The notes below the pieces were generated by a model. The model was given only the letters and a program-made list of their open reading frames with translations, had not been told where the DNA came from and ran no database searches. From contig CAZOKH010000106.1 in assembly GCA_964580315.1 (NCBI GenBank), forward strand, positions 1 to 10,195: a stretch of 10,195 nucleotides of DNA, read 5' to 3'. Below are positions 5,664 to 10,195 of this stretch, piece after piece. The stretch comes from CAZOKH01 sp964580315. Lineage in GTDB: Bacteria > Chloroflexota > Anaerolineae > Anaerolineales > Anaerolineaceae. Numbering within the stretch: position 1 is the first letter of the stretch; each line of letters starts with the position of its first letter. The translations under genes and the position numbers were made by a program.

Positions 5664-6830
5664 TTGAATAGGCCACCAACATTTGGTATGGGAATTATCG
5701 GTCTGGGGTATATTGGAAAAATACACGCCCAGGCTTGCCGCAGTATCCCTTTGTGCTTTGCAAACCCGCAGGCATTGGGCGAAATTCGTGCTGTGCTGCG
5801 TTCGCACCAAGATGGCGACGAATCATTGATTACGAGCCTGGGAAATCCATTCATCACCACGAAGATGGGGGAATTTTTAAACCAGTCAATTGATGTGGTG
5901 GATATTTGTTCGCCTAACCATCTGCATGAAGAACAGGTGTTGGAAGCTGCGGAAGCCGGTAAACATATCTATTGTGAAAAGCCCCTGGGACGAAACCTGA
6001 CAGAGGTGCAGAGAATGGCGCGGGCTGTAGAAAAAGCCGGTGTTCAAACCCACAGTGCGTTTGTGCTGCGTTATTTGCCCGCCATAGTTCAAATGAAAAA
6101 CCTGATTGAGGCGGGAGTGATTGGTGATCCGTTCCATTTCCGGGGAGTGATGTATCACGGAAGCTACCTGGATGCCAATCGCCCCATGAGCTGGAGGTTG
6201 CGCCTGATCGATTCGGGCGGCGGCGTCTGGCTGGATTTGGGGGCGCACATGGTGGATTTGTGCCGTTATCTGCTGGGTGAGGTTAATACGGTTCAGGCAA
6301 CGATGCAGACTTTTATTCCACGCCGTCCAACAAAAGCTGGAAGCACTGAAATGGCTGATGTTGATGTTGATGATTGGTGTCTTTGCCAGTTGGAAATGTT
6401 GAATGGCGCAAGTGGATCATTGGAAGTTTCGCGTGTTGCAGCCGGTACCGGTGAGGATACCAAGCTCGAAGTTTATGGAAGTAAAGGTGCTCTTCGATTT
6501 GATGTATCGAAGCCCGAAACAGCCAGTATTTATGATCAAAATAAAAAGCAGTGGGTTCAAGGACAAATTTGCAGTCCGGTGACAGTTAATGGGCGCACAT
6601 TGGAGAAAATTTGGCCAGGCGGCAAGTTTTCTCAGGGTATGATGGTCAATGCGCACATGGCTTCACTTTATGACTTTTTCTTGAATCTGGTTGAAAAGAA
6701 ACCATCCATGCTTTCCTTCTCCGAGGGATTGATCAATCAGGCTGTGCTTGAGACCGCCATTGAATCGCACCGCAATAATGGAAAAAAGCTAGGTGTAGCT
6801 CATTATCTGGAAGCATCGGCTGCCGGTTAG
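5664..6830 (+). CDS. Gfo/Idh/MocA-family NAD(P)-dependent oxidoreductase
   Basis: The 388-residue protein has the two-domain Gfo/Idh/MocA layout. An N-terminal Rossmann fold carries GLGYIG at residues 13-18, followed by CSPNHLHEEQV at 82-92 and EKPLG at 105-109 (Lys106 is the family's conserved lysine). The C-terminal beta-sheet domain carries GGGVWLDLGAHMVD at 185-198, with Asp191 and His195 at the usual active-site positions. Members oxidise or reduce sugars, sugar acids, inositols and glycosides at a ring carbon. The substrate is not readable here. Co-transcription with nagA points to an amino-sugar derivative. I chose the TTG at 5664 because AGAGGTG sits about six bases upstream, and an earlier start would overlap nagA. 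An alternative ATG at 5688 would leave almost no sequence before the glycine-rich loop. Confidence 0.9.
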   Translation: MNRPPTFGMGIIGLGYIGKIHAQACRSIPLCFANPQALGEIRAVLRSHQDGDESLITSLGNPFITTKMGEFLNQSIDVVDICSPNHLHEEQVLEAAEAGKHIYCEKPLGRNLTEVQRMARAVEKAGVQTHSAFVLRYLPAIVQMKNLIEAGVIGDPFHFRGVMYHGSYLDANRPMSWRLRLIDSGGGVWLDLGAHMVDLCRYLLGEVNTVQATMQTFIPRRPTKAGSTEMADVDVDDWCLCQLEMLNGASGSLEVSRVAAGTGEDTKLEVYGSKGALRFDVSKPETASIYDQNKKQWVQGQICSPVTVNGRTLEKIWPGGKFSQGMMVNAHMASLYDFFLNLVEKKPSMLSFSEGLINQAVLETAIESHRNNGKKLGVAHYLEASAAG

Positions 6831-6845
6831 CGATACTGTATTGAG

Positions 6846-6881
6846 AATATGGGCGCAGTCAAATTTGGCTGCGCCCATATT
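6846..6881 (+). terminator. Strong hairpin between oxidoreductase and DUF7916-type genes
   Basis: Arms AATATGGGCGCAG (6846-6858) and CTGCGCCCATATT (6869-6881) are perfect 13-bp reverse complements. The ten-base loop contains the further palindrome CAAATTTG (6860-6867). It starts 16 bases after the oxidoreductase stop. The tail ATTTCCC has only a short T run, so it may be a partial terminator or an RNA-processing or stabilising element that lowers or uncouples expression of the next gene, rather than a full stop. The downstream ribosome-binding site (6889-6894) lies just outside the stem. Confidence 0.65.
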
Positions 6882-6903
6882 ATTTCCCGAGGTGATTGCC
6901 ATT

Positions 6904-7836
6904 ATGAAACGTCTGATTGATTGCAATTTCAATGATTTTCAAAAAATGGATGCTGACAGCCTTTTGCAGGCCATCAGGCTTTCGGAGGGACGGGTAATTG
7001 CATCCGAGATCATTGTTACAGCGCAACCGCTGGTCGATAAGGTTTCCAATGTTGAGCTGGCGGCTGCGTTTGGCGCCGATATTCTTGTATTGAATATCTA
7101 CGATGTCAATGAACCGCAAATCAATGGCATGTTACCGAGGGATGGCAGCCAAGAATCAAATCTATCATTTGGAAAGGTTTTTGACGGGCGAGGAAGAACA
7201 CTGCACGATGTAAAGGAATGGACGGGGCGCCTGGTCGCTATAAATTTGGAACCGGTGGAATATTCCCATGCGGGTACGTCTGAAGGCAGGCTGGCAACAG
7301 TCCGCAATGCTGAAAAAGCAGCTGATCAAGGCGCCGATTTGATACTGGTTACCGGTAATCCTGGAAGCGGTGTAACCATGGCGGGAATTTGCCGGGCTCT
7401 GAAAGATATGAAGGCTGCAACTGGAGACAGTGTAGTTTACTTTGCCGGCCGGATTCATGCGGCTGGCACGAGAGAACCTGTTGTGGCGGAGGAAGATATT
7501 CAATCGCTTGCTGATGCTGGCGCGGATGGAGTGATTCTGCCCGCTCCCGGGACAATACCCGGCATCACGCTGGATATTAGTTGTTCCCTGGTGAATGCTG
7601 TTCACCAGGCTGGAATGTTGGCGTGGAATGGAATTGGGACCTCGCAAGAAGGGGCGCAAGAAAAGGTTATTGAGCAGATTGCGTTGATGAGCAAAATGAG
7701 CGGTGCAGATGTGCATCACATTGGAGATTCGGGTATGTTTGGCATAGCACCGCCCGAAAACATTTATGCTTATTCGCTGGCAATTCGAGGCCGGCGGCAC
7801 ACCTGGCACCGCATGGCGGCATCACACCGGCGTTGA
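6904..7836 (+). CDS. DUF7916-type protein, probable TIM-barrel enzyme of unknown reaction
   Basis: The 310-residue protein resembles a group found beside PTS sugar genes and variously labelled 'PEP phosphonomutase' or 'haloacid dehalogenase-like', neither supported by experiment as far as I know. It contains no HAD DxDxT motif. The pattern of alternating strands and helices suggests a TIM barrel. ILVTGNPGSGVT at about 147-158 and AGADGVILPAPG at 205-216 look like phosphate-gripping loops at strand ends. HHIGDSGMFG (281-290) and IRGRRHTWHRMA (294-305) are likely family signatures. The start is the ATG at 6904, with GAGGTG nine bases upstream. The frame opens earlier, at 6841, but that part crosses the hairpin. 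It is probably the last gene of the nagA group, and the metI stop lies 11 bases beyond its own. Confidence 0.75.
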   Translation: MKRLIDCNFNDFQKMDADSLLQAIRLSEGRVIASEIIVTAQPLVDKVSNVELAAAFGADILVLNIYDVNEPQINGMLPRDGSQESNLSFGKVFDGRGRTLHDVKEWTGRLVAINLEPVEYSHAGTSEGRLATVRNAEKAADQGADLILVTGNPGSGVTMAGICRALKDMKAATGDSVVYFAGRIHAAGTREPVVAEEDIQSLADAGADGVILPAPGTIPGITLDISCSLVNAVHQAGMLAWNGIGTSQEGAQEKVIEQIALMSKMSGADVHHIGDSGMFGIAPPENIYAYSLAIRGRRHTWHRMAASHRR

Positions 7837-7847
7837 GGTGTTAAAAG

Positions 7848-8501
7848 CTATTTTGATATTTTTCGAGCCAGCGTGTTCCCAACAAATTGAACGAGTTGAA
7901 CCAGGAAAATTAGAATCACCACTGTGACGATCATAATGGTGGTTTCGTATCTTTGATAGCCGTATCGGATGGCCAGGTCACCAAGACCGCCTCCGCCAAT
8001 GGCGCCTGCCATGGCTGAATAGCCGATCAGGCTGATGATGGTTAGGGCGACGCCAAGAATCAACGCAGGCAGTGATTCTGGGATTAGTACTTTGGTGATG
8101 ATTTGCCAGGTTGAACAGCCCATCGCCTGGGCAGCTTCAACCAGGCCGTCATCCACTTCTCTGAGAGCGGTTTCTGATACACGTGCAAAGAAGGGAATGG
8201 CGGCGAGCGCCAGTGGGACAATGGCGGCAGTGGAACCAATGGTTGTTCCGACCACAAGGCGTGTGAAGGGAATGACCAGCACCAAAAGGATTATGAAAGG
8301 TAATGATCGCGCAGCGTTAACGGTTGCGCCGAGAATTTCATTAAGGACTTGCAGAGGGAATAATCCATCTTTGTCGGTTATGATCAACAATATCCCAAGG
8401 GGTAAGCCCAACAGGACGGTAAAGAAAGTGGCAACCGACACCATGTAAAGTGTCTCAAGTGTTCCACTGATTATTGTGGGCAGCCAGATTGACCAGTCCA
8501 T
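7848..8501 (-). CDS. metI: D/L-methionine ABC transporter permease MetI
   Basis: This is the inner-membrane channel subunit of the methionine importer. A homodimer pairs with two MetN subunits and receives substrate from MetQ. The 217-residue length and about five hydrophobic segments match MetI. The coupling-helix (EAA) motif, VEAAQAMGCSTWQIITKVLI, spans residues 121-140 and docks on the ATPase. The C-terminal segment GAIGGGGLGDLAIRYGYQRY (167-186) is highly typical of MetI. The ATG overlaps the metN stop by one base (TAATG), which implies coupled translation. No obvious terminator follows before the convergent DUF7916-type gene. Confidence 0.95.
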   Translation of the reverse strand: MDWSIWLPTIISGTLETLYMVSVATFFTVLLGLPLGILLIITDKDGLFPLQVLNEILGATVNAARSLPFIILLVLVIPFTRLVVGTTIGSTAAIVPLALAAIPFFARVSETALREVDDGLVEAAQAMGCSTWQIITKVLIPESLPALILGVALTIISLIGYSAMAGAIGGGGLGDLAIRYGYQRYETTIMIVTVVILIFLVQLVQFVGNTLARKISK

Positions 8502-9478
8502 TAATTCACCTCTACTTTCAAGCCAAGTTCCCTAAGATAGGCTAAGGCGTTTGTTACCTGGTTGCCGCTCATTTCAATGTGCAGTTTTCCAACCCGGCTT
8601 GTGCCAATTTTTTGAATATTGCCGGCAATAATATTTACACTGATATCAAATTTCCGAACCAGGTTGGCCAAAATGGGTTGGTCGGCGACATCACCCAAAA
8701 ATGTGATGGTCAAGGAAGTGGCATCTGGTGAAATGACCTGGTATTCAATTTTTGGGATGAGCGCATCTGAAATGAAGGAATCGGGAATTTTGACTAATTC
8801 TTCCACTTTTCCCTGTTCAACAATGATCCCATCTTGCAAAACTGCAACACGGTCACATATCTGGCTGATGACATTCATCTCATGGGTAATGAGCAGGATT
8901 GTCAACCCAAGTGTTTCGTTCAATTTTTTCAGTAATTCCAGCGTGGCGGTGGTGTTTTGTGGATCGAGCGCAGAGGTTGCTTCATCAGATAGCAAGACTT
9001 TTGGCTCTGAGGCGAGTGCGCGGGCGATGCCAACCCTTTGTTTTTGCCCGCCTGATAGTTGTGAGGGATAAGCGTCTGCTTTATCCAGCAATCCAACCAG
9101 CGATAACATCTCTCTGACTCGCCTGTCTATTTGAACCTTCGGGTATCCTGTAATCTCAAGTGGAAAAGCGATATTCCCGGATACTGTGCGCGAACTTAAT
9201 AAATTGAAATGTTGAAAAATCATGCCAATTTGTTGCCGGGCAACACGCAGCTCAGATGGTGAAAGTGCAGTAATCTCCTGACCGTTCACGATGATGGCGC
9301 CTGACGAGGGCTTTTCCAGTAGATTGACGCAGCGGATTAGAGTGCTTTTGCCTGCTCCACTGGGACCTATGACACCAAAAATTTCTCCCTGTGCAACCGA
9401 AAGGCTAACGCCGTCAAGGGCGGGTATTATCTGTTCACCCAGTTGATATTCTTTATGCAGGTCTCTGATTTCAATCAT
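8501..9478 (-). CDS. metN: Methionine ABC transporter ATP-binding protein MetN
   Basis: This ATPase powers methionine import. The 325-residue chain has a complete nucleotide-binding domain: Walker A GPSGAGKST (38-46), Q-loop glutamine 89, signature LSGGQ (141-145), Walker B VLLSDE (161-166) with catalytic Glu166, and switch His199. Residues from about 245 to 325 form the NIL regulatory domain (ITFLGD, then the FDISVNIIAGNIQKIG segment). In E. coli MetN this domain binds methionine and inhibits transport when the cell is replete. Walker B has Ser164 where Cys or Ala is common, which should not matter. GAGG lies about eleven bases before the ATG. The gene follows metQ after a 132-base gap holding a hairpin. 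Confidence 0.95.
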   Translation of the reverse strand: MIEIRDLHKEYQLGEQIIPALDGVSLSVAQGEIFGVIGPSGAGKSTLIRCVNLLEKPSSGAIIVNGQEITALSPSELRVARQQIGMIFQHFNLLSSRTVSGNIAFPLEITGYPKVQIDRRVREMLSLVGLLDKADAYPSQLSGGQKQRVGIARALASEPKVLLSDEATSALDPQNTTATLELLKKLNETLGLTILLITHEMNVISQICDRVAVLQDGIIVEQGKVEELVKIPDSFISDALIPKIEYQVISPDATSLTITFLGDVADQPILANLVRKFDISVNIIAGNIQKIGTSRVGKLHIEMSGNQVTNALAYLRELGLKVEVN

Positions 9479-9610
9479 TTCAACTTGATCCTCTTTTTGC
9501 CACTGTTCGAGAGAAAATGATCCAAAGTCTTATCAGGAGAGGATAACAGCCTCTCCTGATTGTGACTTGTGGATATAAAACCTCAAGCGGCTTTTCGTAA
9601 GGCAGTTAAA
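9479..9610 (-). other. metQ-metN intergenic spacer
   Basis: This 132-base gap inside the methionine operon holds the hairpin at 9532-9560 and the metN ribosome-binding site (GAGG near 9490-9493). I see no consensus promoter and no additional short gene in it. Confidence 0.6.
9532..9560 (-). promoter_or_regulatory. Intra-operon hairpin between metQ and metN
   Basis: ATCAGGAGAGG (9532-9542) and CCTCTCCTGAT (9550-9560) form a perfect 11-bp stem with a seven-base loop. On the metQ-to-metN transcript the stem is followed by AAGACTTTGG, with no run of U, so it is not a standard Rho-independent terminator. A hairpin here could protect the metQ message from 3' decay or cause partial termination. Either would give the excess of binding protein over transporter that is usual for such operons. 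Confidence 0.6.
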
Positions 9611-10195
9611 TTATTTAAATGCCGGTATAACCGAACCCTCATACTTCTCTTCGATGAATTTTTTAACTTCCGGCGAGGTTAATAGTGTTGCCAATATTTG
9701 AATGCCTTCATCATTCTCGTGCCCTTTATCAACGACCAGGATATTGGCGTAAGGATTGTCTTCTCCTTTTTCAAGAACAAGCGCGTCCTGATTGGGTTTT
9801 AAGTTGGCCTCAATGGCATAATTTCCATTGATCACTGCTGCCGAGACATCGTCCAATGCCCGCACCAATTGAGCCGCTTCAAGCTCTTTGATGTCCAAAT
9901 TCATGGGGTTTTCAGTGATGTCCAAGACTGTTGCAGCGGCGCCAACACCCTCTTTGAGGGTGAGCAAGCCGTTATCTTGAAGCAACTTAAGCGCACGGCC
10001 GGCATTGGTGGCATCATTGGGGATGGCTATTACAGCTTTGTCGGGGATTTCACCAACTGATGCGACTTTTTTGGAGTACAGCCCCAGCGGTTCAATATGC
10101 ACGGCTGCGACAGTTACAAGATTCAAATTGTGTTCCTGGTTGAAATCATCGAGATAGGGCTGATGTTGGAAAAAGTTCGCGTCCAGTTGACCTTC
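9611..10195 (-). CDS. metQ: Methionine-binding lipoprotein MetQ (5' end outside window)
   Basis: This is the extracytoplasmic methionine-binding component of the importer. The frame stays open to the window edge, giving 194 residues. Roughly the first 75 residues, with signal peptide and lipobox, are missing. The visible chain begins EGQLDANFFQHQPYLDDFN, a hallmark of the NlpA/MetQ family. It continues with HIEPLGLYSKK, the ligand-region segment IAIPNDATNAGRAL, and a C-terminal SPEVKKFIEEKYEGSVIPAF, all typical. A TTG at 10126 is an internal codon, not the start. Being first in the operon, metQ would lie next to any promoter or S-box/SAM-type leader, which is outside the window. Confidence 0.95.
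   Translation of the reverse strand, partial: EGQLDANFFQHQPYLDDFNQEHNLNLVTVAAVHIEPLGLYSKKVASVGEIPDKAVIAIPNDATNAGRALKLLQDNGLLTLKEGVGAAATVLDITENPMNLDIKELEAAQLVRALDDVSAAVINGNYAIEANLKPNQDALVLEKGEDNPYANILVVDKGHENDEGIQILATLLTSPEVKKFIEEKYEGSVIPAFK

Noticed and set aside
6841..6903. Upstream extension of the DUF7916-type protein from TTG 6841
   Set aside because: The extension is encoded entirely by the hairpin and leader. The ATG at 6904 has a good ribosome-binding site and the expected start of the family.
7165..7809. Long minus-strand open frame (214 codons) opposite the DUF7916-type gene
   Set aside because: It is rich in Cys, His, Arg and Ser with no recognisable motif, whereas the opposite strand encodes a coherent protein with a ribosome-binding site.
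7791..7834. Repeated GGCGGCA(T)CACACC near the end of the DUF7916-type gene
   Set aside because: There are only two imperfect copies within coding sequence for an Arg/His-rich tail. This is probably chance codon similarity, not a repeat element or terminator.

Overview
The window (10,195 bases, moderate GC, judged by eye to be a little under 50%) is densely coded bacterial DNA. It uses ATG, GTG and TTG starts behind purine-rich Shine-Dalgarno sites and holds no mobile element, RNA gene or CRISPR array that I can see. The taxon cannot be fixed from the sequence. The combination of a mannose-family PTS subunit, a UPF0309 sugar-isomerase-domain protein, a DUF7916-type protein and a NIL-domain MetN fits an anaerobic Gram-positive or Chloroflexota-like bacterium, but this is a low-confidence impression.

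Left arm (about 1-3744, + strand): a short palindrome precedes a tightly packed cluster. It encodes a mannose/sorbose-family PTS IIB subunit, a UPF0309 SIS-domain protein, an intracellular single-domain homologue of neutral ceramidase, a small three-helix membrane protein whose GTG start overlaps the ceramidase stop, and a HAD-superfamily phosphatase resembling MtnX. Gaps are 4 to 31 bases apart from the one overlap, so one transcript is likely.

Middle (3762-7836): a lone minus-strand gene for a 191-residue membrane protein of unknown function, with its own consensus -10 box, separates the first cluster from a second + strand group. That group is nagA (N-acetylglucosamine-6-phosphate deacetylase family), a Gfo/Idh/MocA oxidoreductase and, after a strong 13-bp hairpin, a DUF7916-type protein that looks like a TIM barrel. 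The two + strand groups read together as uptake and breakdown of an N-acylated amino sugar or amino-sugar glycoside. PTS phosphorylation would be followed by amide cleavage (NagA and possibly the ceramidase-like amidase), then isomerisation or deamination by the SIS protein and redox or phosphatase steps. No NagB-type deaminase and no IIA, IIC or IID subunits are present in the window.

Right arm (7848-10195, - strand): a methionine ABC importer operon in the order metQ-metN-metI. metQ runs off the window at its 5' end. An 11-bp hairpin lies between metQ and metN, and metN and metI overlap at a TAATG junction. It converges on the DUF7916-type gene with only 11 bases between the stop codons.
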